Origin: Anisus vortex
Lineage: Eukaryota > Mollusca > Gastropoda > Planorbidae
Length of the DNA: 64,000 nucleotides
Direction: 5' to 3'
Assembly: GCA_949126835.1 (NCBI GenBank)
Contig: OX421494.1
Coordinates: forward strand, 55,804,358-55,868,357
Shown: in pieces, positions 34,641 to 46,485 of the stretch
Layout: the number at the start of each line of letters is the position of its first letter
Numbering within the stretch: position 1 is the stretch's first letter
Translations under genes and position numbers: made by a program
The notes under the pieces: generated by a model
The model's database searches: none
What the model was told of the DNA's origin: nothing
What the model saw: the letters and a program-made list of their open reading frames with translations, nothing else

Positions 34641-35194
34641 TATTTTTTTTTTTAATATTTAGGGCCTAATAATAGCCTAATGGTCATTTTTATAGCGCTT
34701 CTATCCATGCTATTAAATATTAAATTTACCATGCTAAGTAGGCCCTATAATAAAAGGTTATTACTAAGATAATAGGCCTAAATACTTGTAAAAATTTGGA
34801 CAATTAATTTAAATAGTTTCCTTGATATTAAAAATAAGTAAATTAATAAGCTGAACAAACGGTTCTGTAATTTTTGTAATGGAGAAATTTATGCATTCTG
34901 TGATGTAGGCTATCCAACTTTATGTTTGCTGTTTATAGTGTCATTTTCTTTTCTATGGATAACTGATTTGTGCTATGCCTCTAGGCGTATAGGACACCAA
35001 GTCTTCAGAGTGGTAGGCGTGTTTCTGTATGACAATGAAGCAGCGATCACGCATTTTAATAATAATATCGACTTTTTTCTTACATACTACAACTTTATTT
35101 ATATCAGAAAACATTTCTCAAACTTTTTTTTCCCCTAGAGCAGTTATAGTCTCTGATCAAACCTTTATAATTAAATACGACCCTATTTGTCCAC

Positions 35195-35660
35195 TTATTC
35201 TGCAAAGACGCTGGCAGTCGCCCTGATACTTTCCCGTATCGACTATTGCAACGCTCTGCTAGCCGGCCTGTCCGAAGAGCCGAAGACAAAATCGCCAGGC
35301 TACAGCGCATTCACAACAGTAGGCCTACTGCGCGTTTGGTTATGGGCAAGTCAAAACGATTCTCAGGAACTGCCCTTCTTCGCTCGCTACATTGGCTCCC
35401 AGTGAAAGCAAGAATTGAATTTAAAATTGCATCACTTTGCCAACACTGTTTAAACAACAACAGAATGCCATCATACCTGAGTGGACTAATATGCGCCGCA
35501 AAGAGACCTGCGTTCAGTAGACTCGACTTTACTGGTTGTGCCGCGTTTTTCGCTGCAGACTTGCGGTATGAGAGCCTTCTCATCATTTGGCCCGAAGGTA
35601 TGGAACTGCCCCCCCCCCCTCATGCTCAGACAAACCGCCTGATACAACACTTTTAAAAAC
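35195..35660 (+). pseudogene. LINE reverse-transcriptase C-terminal fragment, frameshifted
   Basis: It encodes ALILSRIDYCNALLAGL, then after a frame change near 35270 KIARLQRIHNSRPTARLV, LLRSLHWLPVKARIEFKIAS and CLNNNRMPSYLSGL. This is the thumb/connection region common in CR1/L2/Rex-type elements. No catalytic FADD motif is included and the frame decays. Confidence 0.8.
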
Positions 35661-35794
35661 AATTTAAAGACTCACTATTTTAAGATTCACCTTTAGAAAT
35701 CAGTTCTGTCGTTTATTTTCGTCTGGTTTTGAATAACCCTAGTCATTATACGTTATTACTTGTATTTATGTTTTGTTCTCAGGTTGTTGTTTTT

Positions 35795-35990
35795 ATGCGA
35801 TAGCGAACCTATGGCACGCGTGCCACAGCTGGCACGCAGAGTTATTTCTGTGGGCACGCGAGCATTAACCAAATGGAACAGCTAAGTTATGCTATTTGGT
35901 TTTAATTGCTGTGTTGGCACGTTGAAAGAAAAATGTTGGTCTTGTATTGTACTTTGGGCACGCGGTCTCAAAAAGGTTCGCCATCACTGG
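35795..35990. mobile_element. hAT-like MITE
   Basis: The left end is ATAGCGAACCTATGGCACGC and the right end is AAAAAGGTTCGCCATCACTGG. GGCACGCG motifs lie near each end, in opposite orientation. Confidence 0.65.
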
Positions 35991-36297
35991 CCTACACTAT
36001 GTTTGTTGATAGCGCTTTATAATACTATTATTATTATTATTATTATAGCCTAATTCTATGAAGCATGTCTGATTTTATTAAAAAGCTTCTCGGCGTGGTA
36101 ATTTAATGGATTCAATGGTAGGGTAATGGTGTTCACTTAGAAATAATTCTGAGACAATACCGATAGTACTTAATTACGAAGATTTTGAAGAACGTTCTCA
36201 TTGGCAAGTGTTTGTGTGCCTTCCACATGATCATAACATTGGCTAGTAGGCTACATTGTGGAAAGAAATCGCAAGGAGCATGCTAAATTCATGGACA

Positions 36298-37008
36298 GAT
36301 ATATGCGCTATATAAATATTCATTACTATTTTTATATAGATATATGCGCTATATAAATATTCATTACTATTAGTATATAGATATATGCGCTATATAAATA
36401 TTCATTACTATTAGTATATAGACATATGCGCTATATAAATATTCATTACTATTAGCATATAGACATATGCGCTATATAAATATTCATTACTATTAGCATA
36501 TAGACATATGCGCTATATAAATATTCATTACTATTAGCATATAGACACATGCGCTATATAAATATTCATTACTATTAGCATATAGACACATGCGCTATAT
36601 AAAAATTCATTACTATTAGCATATAGACACATGCGCTATATAAATATTCATTACTATTAGCATATAGACACATGCGCTATATAAATATTCATTACTATTA
36701 GCATATAGACACATGCGCTAGGGGCCTATATAAATATTCATTGCTATTAGCATATAGACACATGCGCTATATAAATATTCATTGCTATTAGCATATAGAC
36801 ACATGCGCTATATAAATATTCATTGTTATTAGCATATAGACACATGCGCTATATAAATATTCATTGCTATTAGCATATAGACACATGCGCTATATAAATA
36901 TTCATTGCTATTATCATATAGACACATGCGCTATATAAATATTCATTACTATTATTATATAGATATATGCGCTATATAAATATTCATTACTATTAGGCCT
37001 AGTATATA
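36298..37008. repeat. 41-bp minisatellite, 17 copies, with TATATAAAT in each unit
   Basis: The unit is GACACATGCGCTATATAAAT, ATTCATTACTATTAGCATAT and A. Left copies carry GATATATGCGC and right copies GACACATGCGC, with TTACT changing to TTGCT. One copy at about 36720 has a 7-base GGGGCCT insertion. GCGCTATATAAATATTCATT resembles the 3' tail common in SINE and LINE families, the likely seed. Confidence 0.95.
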
Positions 37009-37010
37009 GT

Positions 37011-37130
37011 GCGGGGCACGGTAGTCGAGCAGGGTTCGAATCCAGGTGAAAAGCTAAGAATTGTTCCCTGGTCCGGAGCGTGTCCCTGGCTTGTAGGTCT
37101 ACTGGCTAAACAAAATCCCCCTAAAGTAGT
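37011..37130 (+). repeat. Family-A SINE head fragment
   Basis: GGCACGGTAGTCGAGCAGGG with GGTTCGAATCC, then GTTCCCTGGTCCGGAGCGTG. It abuts the 41-bp array. Confidence 0.5.
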
Positions 37131-37439
37131 ATTCAAGATGTCATTTGTTACCCGTCAAGGTTGCATTCTATCAAATTACAAATTACAAATTACATATTTA
37201 TATAGCGCTATTCATGACAAAGTCTTCGAATGCGCTTTACATTTACCATCTGTGATTAAAATAAATCGAAAAATTGTATTTTAGTCTTATTCAAATATCT
37301 TCCTAGAAAAAAACACGCTCGATGACTACCAATGAAACTCCGTCGTCTGTATATAACTCTTGTTTGTATGTTATAAAAAATGTATAAGAAGTTAATGCAC
37401 ACTTTTGATCCCACAGCAATTAAATCTCCCTTAGATTTT

Positions 37440-37590
37440 AGACTTTTTCATCGGGACTAACAGGATCTCCACCGTATTATGGACACAATCAAGCGGCGCA
37501 AACTGACATGGTTCGGACATGTGTTACAGCATTTTAACCTGCCAAAAACCAATCCTCCAAGGCACCGTAGAAGGTGGACGTCTGCTCTAT
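37440..37590 (+). pseudogene. LINE ORF2 tail fragment
   Basis: It encodes IMDTIKRRKLTWFGHVLQH followed by PPRHRRRWTSAL, the conserved I-K-R-R-K-L-x-W-F-G-H-V stretch of endonuclease/RT LINEs. Confidence 0.65.
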
Positions 37591-38535
37591 AGTAGACTAT
37601 TATTATTGTCATGATTCTTGTGCCAAAAAAAAAACAAAAACGGGCGTGCTTTTCGCGGAATTTAGTGAGTTTTTCCCGTTGCTCCTGACGGGGAACAAAT
37701 CGTCAACAAATAACACAGATGGCAAGCACAGCTGTCCATTTTTGTTTATTTTCGTGGGATTGTGTGTGTGGGGGGGGGGGGGGGGGTTGGGGGACTTCTG
37801 TAGGCTATTGTGATATTCAGCACTCTTTATTATGACTGCTATTGCTTTTATTCTATAAGCATAAGCTTATATGCCAAATCTGTATTCAATTTGTGTGTGT
37901 GTGTGTGGGACTTTTTTTGGTCTGGTTTTGCTTTACCGGTGAAGTATTATATTATAGCGCTGCCAAAAAACGTAATGTAAGCTCAGAGCATTTCTAGAGA
38001 TTCCAAAATTTAATTTAGTCTTAACTTTTTAAATTAGGCCTATTGTATCTCTGTTGTCTTCTAGGTTACGTTTTAAGATCATCCTATTCTTTTCTAATAT
38101 TTCCAGATTACTGTTTAAAAACCCAGACTAGACAGTTTTGTCATTATCGTAAGAAAAAGTTGTTTCTCTTCGTTACAATTTTTGTGTGGGTGTCCTTAGC
38201 AAAACTCCTGCAACACATTGTTACATCATCCAACTTTGTATACCAACTTGCAGAAAGCCGGCATCCCAAAAATCATATTATTAGCTTTTTTTAAAAGTAA
38301 AATATCCAATTTGTTTATTAATTTCACTATTACTTTTCAATATTTTTTTTTATACACAATTAATTGTTCTTAAATGACGCCCAGTTTAAACTTTTGGGAA
38401 AATTTCTAACTAATTTTTATGGACCCGAATGAAGTCGTGCTAATTGAAAATTAAATATCGTTTTTCGCACTTTTGATGACTCTTTTGAAAAACTTCCAAT
38501 TTGTTGTTTTTTTTTTGTTCCATCCAGAGTAGGGA
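37591..38535. other. AT-rich intergenic sequence, no gene seen
   Basis: It holds a poly-G run near 37770-37788 and short GT repeats near 37893. No supported exon. Confidence 0.5.
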
Positions 38536-38632
38536 TGTTAAACGAAAACCGGAATACCGGATTCCGGTTTTGAATCTGAAAACCGGTTTTGATTTTTAAA
38601 ACCGGATTTCGGTTTGTTGGTTGGAAGGTAAT
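38536..38632. mobile_element. Transposon end with clustered ACCGGTTT motifs
   Basis: AAACCGG or its complement recurs at least six times in both orientations within about 90 bp after TAGGGATGTTAAACG. This dense subterminal arrangement resembles hAT ends; the other end is not found. Confidence 0.35.
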
Positions 38633-38839
38633 CATTACTTCAAGTAGCACACCCTTTATTTTATTTTTTTATTGGTTCTGGTGGAACTATTTAAAAAAAA
38701 ATGTTGGATTCACGCAAAACAATTCTTGAAATGCCTTGCTAATACTATTTAGTCTTAGATATTGTGTTTCTTTTTTTTCTCCAAATACCAACTATGGCTT
38801 GTGATAAAAACAACATCAAACCAAATGTCGGCTCATCGT

Positions 38840-39045
38840 TTAGATGTGCGCTACTGTTTGATGTGCCTCAAATGCAACAGGGATTGTCCCTCCCGGGTTG
38901 GCCTACACAGCCATTCTCGGGCGGTGCAGTTGGATACCTCAGCCATGAAGCTACACCATCGTCACTCGAGACGGACGGATGCCGACGACGATTCTTTGAT
39001 GTACGCAATGGAGAGAGCAAACTAGTTGGGACACGAGACATTTAA
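38840..39045 (+). pseudogene. LINE zinc-finger tail fragment
   Basis: It encodes CLKCNRDCPSRVGLHSHSR, then LHHRHSRRTDADDDSLMYAM, parallel to the SRIGLYSH tail at 3.5 kb. C-terminal debris of an endonuclease/RT LINE. Confidence 0.6.
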
Positions 39046-39175
39046 CCAGTAAGGGTATGTGTTCGAGCGTTGAGAGAATGAAGCTTACTCAGTTCTATCT
39101 CTGGTTCTCAACATCGTCGTCTGGACTACGGCTCGTCTACTACACATGCTTTCATTCTTGATATAATATATTGAG

Positions 39176-39342
39176 CAGGCGTCGGCAACCAACGGCACGC
39201 GTGCCATACTTGGCATGCAGAGCGATTTTCAAAAGCACGACGAAGATCACCACAATGTCAAGTATCTTCTACAATAAACTGAACTGATAGAGCATGAGAA
39301 CCCTACTTTGTCACACTATTTTCGAAAGGTTGCCGACCCCTG
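39176..39342. mobile_element. hAT-like MITE, 167 bp
   Basis: It begins CAGGCGTCGGCAACC and ends GGTTGCCGACCCCTG, with GGCACGCGTGCC inside. The flanking 8-mers differ, so no clean target duplication remains. Confidence 0.75.
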
Positions 39343-39384
39343 GTGTAAAGGGCCACGACTGAGATTACGGGAGTAAAATATCTA

Positions 39385-39545
39385 CAGGTCCAGTGTACCC
39401 TGATGGGTACTTGATCTTAGTTGGGGTAAAGTAAAGGCGGCTGGCCACAGAATCACCTAGTATGCCATGGCCACAGAAACTGATGAACGCTGCTACCGGG
39501 CCAATGATCAAATAGGTCCGAAGGGTACTTTAAGTTACTTTTTTT
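39385..39545 (+). repeat. Family-A SINE, truncated
   Basis: CCTGATGGGTACTTGATCTT, AGTTGGGGTAAAGTAAAGGC, GGCCACAGAAACTGATGAAC and GGTCCGAAGGGTACTTT follow the family-A order. Confidence 0.7.
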
Positions 39546-39599
39546 AGTAGCAGTATCGCAAAATATGTATAGAGTCAATGCGAATGCTTCTATAATTCA

Positions 39600-39782
39600 T
39601 TAGGAAAGGTTAGTAGCCGAGCCCACTTCTTGAGCAGTCCTAGCAGCGGAAGCCGGGTTATTGTTATTAACTCTTGGGTTCATCAAAGACTTTAATGAGA
39701 TGTACCACTTTTTTGCACGATCTTCAAATTCTCGTGTCTTGTTTTCGTCCCATCCAGACGGTTTGGACGGTTTGGACGGGTG
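39600..39782 (-). other. Orphan coding-like stretch of unknown identity
   Basis: The minus strand is open for about 60 codons with a coding-like composition: SGWDENKTREFEDRAKKWYI, LKSLMNP, NPASAARTAQEVGS, then TNLS and a stop. No convincing acceptor is visible, because a family-B SINE abuts it at 39783. It may be a last exon or a transposon relic; I do not recognise it. Confidence 0.25.
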
Positions 39783-39920
39783 AAGCCGGCTGGTCCAGCG
39801 GTTAGTTCTCCGGACTGTCAACCAAAAACCAACTGACACATCGCGGGTTCTACCCCCGCCACCGACGGATCCCTGTCGTCCTGCAGGAGTTTTGGGCCTA
39901 TAAACGTATTTGCGTCAGCA
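39783..39920 (+). repeat. Family-B SINE
   Basis: GCCGGCTGGTCCAGCGGTTA, GGACTGTCAACC and TCGCGGGTTCTACCCCCGCC, followed by GGAGTTTTGGGCC. It shares the AAAAACCAACTGACA insertion with the copy at 34.5 kb. Confidence 0.75.
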
Positions 39921-40309
39921 GTTAGCAGTGTGTTTAGCCTACACCGCATAGAACTGTTCCCAACGGGATATGCGCTATATAAGTCTTATATAAGTCTTAT
40001 ATATATATATATATAGGCTATATACTTCAATTATTTTTTTTTAGAAAACGGATTTTTAAATACCAGGCAGAAAAAAAAGTACACCCCCCTCCAACCCAAT
40101 CCTTGCACACTTACTAATATTTTTGGACCAACAAAGGATGAAAAGGGAATGAGAATATGCACAAACAAAGAATTCCCTAAATTGTAGCCTGCTGCAGAGA
40201 TTAGAAAGGTATCTTATTCCAAAAACAACAAATATAGGCCTACGTTAGGCACACAGCTGACTATTAATCGATATTGTAGATAAAAAACATTTAAAAAAAA
40301 TTTGAACTA

Positions 40310-40700
40310 ATTCAGAAAAGAACTGCACGGTTCATAACTAGCGAATATTCACAACTGACAAGAATAAAACCAATAGTTAAATCACTAAACCTAGAAACAC
40401 TATAAGACAGAAGGGCAAAGAGTTAAGTAGTAGTAAAACATAAGGCATTAATTAAACTATAATTTAGAAATACAACCCAATAACAACCTGTTGCAATGCT
40501 CACATAAACATAAGGATAAAAACACTTTCCTTGTCCCTTATGCGAGAACAAATGCATATAAGTACTCTTTCTTCCCGAGAGGCATACGGGCATATAAGGG
40601 GTTGCCTGAAGAAACCAGGAAAACCGGTAACTTAACATCATTTATAATATTAATAAAAATACAAGACTAGACTCGGACCACTCAAGTCCTGCTTTAAACG
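40310..40700 (+). pseudogene. CR1/jockey-like LINE C-terminus and 3' tail
   Basis: The plus strand encodes LIQKRTARFITSEYSQ, KSLNLETL, then YKYSFFPRGIRAYKGLPEE in scattered frames. It ends in GACTAGACTCGGACCAC, shared with the tails at 16.85 and 52.98 kb. Confidence 0.7.
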
Positions 40701-41204
40701 TATCAATATATTTTTTTAATCAATTATTATTTATTTGACCGCTGCGTGTGTTTTACTATTGATTACCTGTAGCCTTGTTCCATTTGTATATATATATATA
40801 TATCTACTGTTGCCTTATTATATATTTAATTTCGACTGTAATATTACTACCGGTAGTGTTGTGGTTGATATTCTGAACTAAACTTACAAACATAACTATG
40901 GATTACTTTATGAATATTCAAAATCTTGAACTCCGAAGCTTGTTTACTCTGAAAGTAAATGACTTGTACATTCCTACTAACTAACTAAAGGGGAATTGAA
41001 AAAAACACAAAAAAACAACAACAAAATAAAAAACAACAAACAAACAATTTTTCGTTTTTTTCATTCATTAAATATTTTCTTATTTAGCTTATCTTATGTA
41101 TCTTATAGGTTACAGACGCTTAATCTACACGTCCTACGCTTATCCCATGATCTCAGTCTAGTCGTGCATTTGGAAAAGGGTTTTAAATGATGTTGAGTTA
41201 CTGG

Positions 41205-41310
41205 TTTTCCTGGTTGGTTTGTTCAGGCAACACATTCCATGCTCAAATGCTACTAGGGAAGAAAGAAAATGCTTATGCATTTGTTCTCGCATAGTTTAAA
41301 AAATGATACA
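41205..41310 (-). pseudogene. CR1/jockey-like LINE fragment
   Basis: GTTTGTTCAGGCAACACATTCC with CTAGGGAAGAAAGAAAATGC is the inverted counterpart of the YKYSFFPR...GLPE-coding segment at 40.55-40.62 kb. Short and decayed. Confidence 0.55.
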
Positions 41311-41369
41311 ATAATGGTTACTATAGAAACGTATGTTTGGCGAGTGGACATACAAGCAAAGAAAAACAT

Positions 41370-41530
41370 GGCAGCCAACATGAGCTGTTTCAAAGACGGC
41401 CTCAAATCAACTCTTTCAAAACTTGACATCAACCCAGACTCATGGGAAGCAGTAGACGAGAACGAAAAAAGTGTCGAAATGCAATAACTGCTGGCACATA
41501 CTTGGCAGAAATCAACGGGAAGAGCTGATA
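41370..41530 (+). pseudogene. LINE ORF2 tail fragment
   Basis: It encodes CFKDGLKSTLSKLDINPDSW, like the K-D-x-L-K-x-x-L-x-x-L-x-I-x-x-x-x-W stretch before the zinc finger of endonuclease/RT LINEs (compare 3.3 kb). Confidence 0.6.
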
Positions 41531-41999
41531 ACATTTTAAAATTTAGGATCCCATCATTGGGGGAAGGATGAATAGAGCTAATCCCTTAACTCTTTACTCC
41601 CGGCTTGTCAGGGTTAATCGGGGAACCCATAATCCATTGATTAGTATGTTTGACTCTCTTAGCTCGCACGTGCACCCATCGATCGATTTCTGCACAGATC
41701 CGCTTAAGCCTGTTGGGCATTTAGGCCTCCGTTAGAATACAAAATGTTGTGATTGTCTTACAATTAAACCGATAAGACTTTAAATAGACGGTTGTTCTAT
41801 TTGGAACCTTTTGATACCGAATTGATATGATTGAAGTGGGCTAGGGAAGAATCAATCTTTCTGACTCTAGGTGTAGGGTTGTTGCTCAATATACATCTAA
41901 ATGCTAGATGACAAATTATGAACAGCCCCACATAAAGACACACACACATGGACAAACATGAAAGACATGTTAGCTACAACACAGTGTGTCACATGCTAA

Positions 42000-42215
42000 A
42001 CAACAACTTTAAGGAGGAATGGCTAAATCAATGGATAAATCAAGAACAACTGGAAGAATAATATACAAAGAAATGAATCAGCCCAACAAACAAGACTACA
42101 TAAAGTTTCTCCCCCGCAAAGAACAAAGCACTATAATATTCCAGTTGAGAACAGGACATATAGCACTCAACTATTGCAGTATTGAACAACTGAAAAAGTT
42201 TGTCTGGCATTGACT
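42000..42215 (+). pseudogene. LINE RNase H-adjacent fragment
   Basis: It encodes TTGRIIYKEMNQPNKQDY, then LPRKEQSTIIFQLRTGHIAL. The R-x-E-Q-x-x-I-x-x-L-R-T-G-H stretch is typical of C-termini of RNase H-bearing LINEs. Its expected continuation, the C-x-x-C knuckle, is found separately at 51.25 kb. Confidence 0.65.
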
Positions 42216-42355
42216 GCAAGAGAGCAAACAGCTCTGCAGAATGGTAAATAGAAGAAGAATAGACACACACACACACACACCTACACATTTAATAATGTGT
42301 CATTTAGTTAATGGTTTCAACAAGCCTTCACTAACATTATTTGGGAAACTTTGAC

Positions 42356-42387
<32 letters not shown>

Positions 42388-43389
42388 AAGAACAACATAA
42401 TATTATCATGAATTACCAATGAATTACCAATATTATGAAACTAAAAAAGCCACCATTATAACGCTTCTTTGTGGCGCAATGGATAAAACCACCAATGTTA
42501 ACCCTTCTCCTCAGCTAAGAAACAACAACATAGGGATAGTCAAACTGCTAGGGTTCGAAAGAGTTAATAATAATCTCAAACCCCAAAAAGTAAAGTAGAA
42601 ACTAAAGATATTAATGATGTATGTCTTTTGTTGAATTAATTATTCATTGATTAAATCTTCTGAATGTAGACTATCGTCGGGGCATCATTTTATGGTTATA
42701 AAGAGTGCAAGATTGAAAGAGTGCAAGATTGAAAGAGTGCAAGATTGCAAGATTACTTGCTTTTACAACTTTGACCTGCCCAGAGTTAAATAATTAAACA
42801 ACAGGAGTCGGCCAAGTCTGGCACGCGTGACGTAGGTTGCCGACCCCTCACCTACAACATAAAACCAAACGGTCACACAGACAATAGCAACATATTAAAC
42901 TTTGTGATGCACGCGCTTGACTCTCTTCCGTCCGATTATTAATTGTATTGTAGAAAACAAAGGACCATAGACATAAGATTTAAGCGCGAACGTTTGGGCC
43001 TGTATAAGCCTACAAACTAAACTGTTTAGAAAGTATGCTAATGTTTTTGTATACAATCTGTGTGAGTGAAGGGTATAACTTGTAAGATAAAGCGGATTCG
43101 TGCAAATTTATTTTTTAGATTGATAGGACAACATTTAGCTAGAAAATTACTAGGTTAGCAGCACTATATCATTAGGCAATATTCTAAGGCTGTGATTCGA
43201 TTTTTTTTTTTAAAGTTGTAACATCTGCGAGGGGCTAAAAAAAATAATAGGTAGTTGGATATGAAATAATCGACTTGGAGAGGTTGAAAATAATCGATAA
43301 AGTCTATTGCACAGATCGTTAATATAAGATATTATGTTTAGACCGTTAAAAATAGTAATTAATTTGAATTGAAAAAACAACAGACTTAC
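42216..43389. other. AT-rich intergenic sequence with one MITE fragment
   Basis: It contains a CA repeat (42263-42281), a short AAGAGTGCAAGATTG triplication near 42710-42750, and a hAT-MITE end at 42807-42850 (GGCACGCGTGACGTAGGTTG). No gene seen. Confidence 0.5.
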
Positions 43390-43576
43390 TGTTTAAAACA
43401 TTGTTGTTGAATTTGTGTGGGTAGTAATAGTAGAAGTCGCCATAAGCATCGTCGGCGCCGCAAGCGGGTAACGAACAACTCCTAGATCTCATCTCAATTC
43501 TCCTCTCTACATATTTGTGGTCGTGCCTTCGGCAGTTGGTCAAGTTTTCACACAAACTCAACATCCAGCTTCTCAT
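43390..43576 (-). CDS. Candidate first coding exon of an unidentified gene
   Basis: The minus strand begins with an ATG (MRSWMLSLCENLTNCRRHDH), stays open 62 codons (CGADDAYGDFYYYYPHKF near the end), and meets a strong donor AACA|GTAAGT. Local GC content is higher than in the surroundings. No homology was recognised and no downstream exon was identified. Confidence 0.3.
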
Positions 43577-44179
43577 AAGCTCAAGCAGATACGTCTTATG
43601 CTATAGGTCTGAGGTCGTCGTTGATAAGATATCCATATACATACCTTGCCGTACCCCTAAAAGCCTTTAATTTTATTATAGACTCCCTTCGCAAAAAAGG
43701 CACGGCCAACGTATCGGTAGGCACAACGAAAAATGATTTGCTATTCACACGGACACAATTGAGGCGAGATAATTCGTTTAGTTTATTGGACGCTATTCAA
43801 ACGACTCGATTTAAATTAATATTTATTCTTTTCTTTTTTATTTCTTATCCTCATACGGGTTGAGTTTTACGAGCGCTCTATTGAACCAAGCTGTTTTATG
43901 AGCTATTGTGTCCAGTGCGTTTAACCTCTATTGGTTCATATCATAATTTATGTGCCACCAATCAATGCAGGTTAAAAAAAACAAAGACAGTGTACATTTT
44001 TTTTTGACATGGGCATCTCAAGGGCTAGTGTTACAAGATGTTACTTCTGTTAATTCACGCCGTCAGCAACACATGCGGATCACATCGTGTGTTGATTTTA
44101 CATCATAGTCTAATACACAACTACTGCACAGGTGTTAGTGATAACAACAAATAGTGTTAGACCACAGCAAAGGAACAGT

Positions 44180-44229
<50 letters not shown>

Positions 44230-44230
44230 T
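44180..44230. repeat. GA dinucleotide repeat
   Basis: An uninterrupted GA run of about 45 bases followed by AAAGAGAGA. Confidence 0.95.
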
Positions 44231-44362
44231 TGTAGAAAGACATGTTCTTGAAATGCCTCACATTAATATATGAAATGCATGACATATACATCTTTTCGTG
44301 ACCTGCATGACACTTTTGACATTTGAAGATGTATGACAGATAGAAACACATATGACAATCCT

Positions 44363-44491
44363 GGCACACTGAAGCCCTGACACTGACGCCCTGACACTGA
44401 CGCCCTGACCCTGACGCCCTGACACTGACGCCATGACACTGACGCCCTGTCACTGACGCCCTATCACTGACGCCCTGTCACTGACGCCCTG
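44363..44491. repeat. 14-bp minisatellite, about 9 copies
   Basis: The unit is GCCCTGACACTGAC, with CCATGACACTGAC and CCTGTCACTGAC variants. Confidence 0.92.
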
Positions 44492-44499
44492 TCGACATT

Positions 44500-45370
44500 C
44501 ATGTCCTCAACACTTATGGAGGACACGGGGGGGGGGGAAGGGTTCGCGCAACCAGCACGTTATATTTTCAGTCTTAAGTTTCTAGGATTTGTATTCAGGT
44601 TGTATTAAAACACTGCAGGTTGTTACACCTCGGGAGGTCAGGAAGGATGCCCCCCCCCCCCCCCCCCCGGACCAGCGAGTAAATGAAATCAATTTTGAAC
44701 GCTAAAGGCTGGCCGGCGCATTGTGTTAGCTGCACGATCCTTTCTTTAGCCCTATTCTACACGCACACCCACACAAGAAATCCTCAAACCCTCCCCCCCA
44801 AAAAAAAACAAACACTAGTCATCTAAAATCTAAAAGATAGATATTGTATTGTTTTATTGTATTGTAACAATATTTAATCCGTGGAACTGGAATATAGTTA
44901 ACTCCTACACCCCCAAGTCGCCCCGCCCCCAAGAGCACTAGCACATGCGCTCTAGAGAACCACGGCGCAGACGTAGTAAATAAATCAAAGATATGAAGAC
45001 AGCGACAGACATTTCCTCAAACAGACACTCCCAACACACCCTCAGCAGCTGTTACACCTAGGACCTGCTCTTTATCCAGTAGAGTCTAATCGATAACTTG
45101 ACCACAAAAAAGAAGAAAATAAAAAAGATCGTTTGTCTTTAACTTATTGGGGAGTATTAAAGCTATCCATATACAAAAAGACTCAAAATATGAATAAAAA
45201 AATATTCTTCTTCTTCACCACTGTACTGTGGAGATCCCGGTTGAGCCGAGGAAAAAGTCCACAATTTAAAGGTGATTTGATTGCGATTGCTCTGGGATCA
45301 ATAGTGTGCATTTCTACTGATAGTATTTTATAACATACAAGTAAGAGTTATAAACTGACGACGGATTTTC
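44500..45370. other. Intergenic sequence, no gene seen
   Basis: It contains a 19-base poly-C run (44650-44668) and a GC-richer patch near 44.90-45.06 kb. No supported reading frame. Confidence 0.45.
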
Positions 45371-45374
45371 ATTG

Positions 45375-45560
45375 GAGGTATCTAGTCCAACCCTTCAGTG
45401 ATGATTGCAAAGCCGATACACACATGGGGTAGTGATGGAGACTTGGTCTAGTGAGTTCCACGGTCTAATGGCTGACGGGGAAAAACAAGAATATTTGTAA
45501 AGGTCAGTGCGTGCGTGTGAAACACATACATTGAACTGATGACCTCGGGTAGAGATGGAC
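45375..45560 (-). pseudogene. LINE reverse-transcriptase C-terminus
   Basis: The minus strand encodes RGHQFNVCVSHARTDLYKYS, CFSPSAIRPWNSLDQV and LQSSLKGWTRYLQ with a stop. This is the standard C-terminal end of CR1/jockey-type reverse transcriptases. Confidence 0.75.
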
Positions 45561-46485
45561 ACGTATGCCACATTGTCTTATAATTTTTCATGAAATTATT
45601 CTTTGTGAAAGGATTTTGGTTTTCGACTGGCAGCAGTTTGACGTTGTCATTAATCTATATATGCATGGTTGAGTTCAAGGCCGGATTTACACCCGTTGAG
45701 GCCCTAAGCACTAAAAAAAATGTTGATTTCCATTTTTTAAATTTAATTTATACTATAAAAAAGCAGAGCGTAAAATACAATTTATTTATTGCACCTCAAC
45801 AAGACTTAAAGTACAATATTTTTGCTGTTGTAACATTTTCAAATTTCTTTTTGGATATATTTTCTCCTAATTTAAAAAAAAAAAAAAAAAAACTGCTAGG
45901 TTTTTTATGAGAATATTTGTTTGTAATGTAAATCTGGAGCCTTTTTAGCGGTTCTGGTTCAGCCTTACCGTTTTTAGTATTGCATTATATGACTGGGCCT
46001 AAAGTAACCATGAAGCAAAATATGAACATGTTAAGAATCCGTTGACGTCTGCTCATTTTAATCCAAAGATTAGTTTTAGGCTCCTTCTGTATAGATTCTC
46101 TTACATACACTCGACATTACCGTTAAACAAATTTTGTAACATAGTAAGGGAAGTAATTCATTCGTGTTGAAAGAGACAAGGCATGCATAGAGTTATCACT
46201 CATTGTTTACAATACTTTATTACCTCAGTGTCATTTCATTGGTCAATAGCTTCGTGTATACTGAAAACATGGATGTCTTAGCACTTAGAACAATTTCCAA
46301 TTTGAAGAATTTAGGTTTAGAGTTTCACAAGTTTTACGTTAAATAAAATGTATACACATTTTTATAAATACATAAAAAATAATTGTATTTATTAAATTGG
46401 CACTGGTATTCTTGTCTTGCAAGATGTGACATATTTGATTTTACTTTATTTGACATAGGCTACTATTATTATTATACTGTCACGA
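45561..46485. other. AT-rich sequence with a possible hAT end
   Basis: AAGGCCGGATTTACACCC followed by GAGGCCCTAAGCAC (45676-45710) resembles a hAT terminus. A poly-A tract lies at 45875-45891. No gene seen. Confidence 0.4.

Noticed and set aside
45133..45333. Short plus-strand open frame
   Set aside because: AT-rich chance frame with no motif or context.
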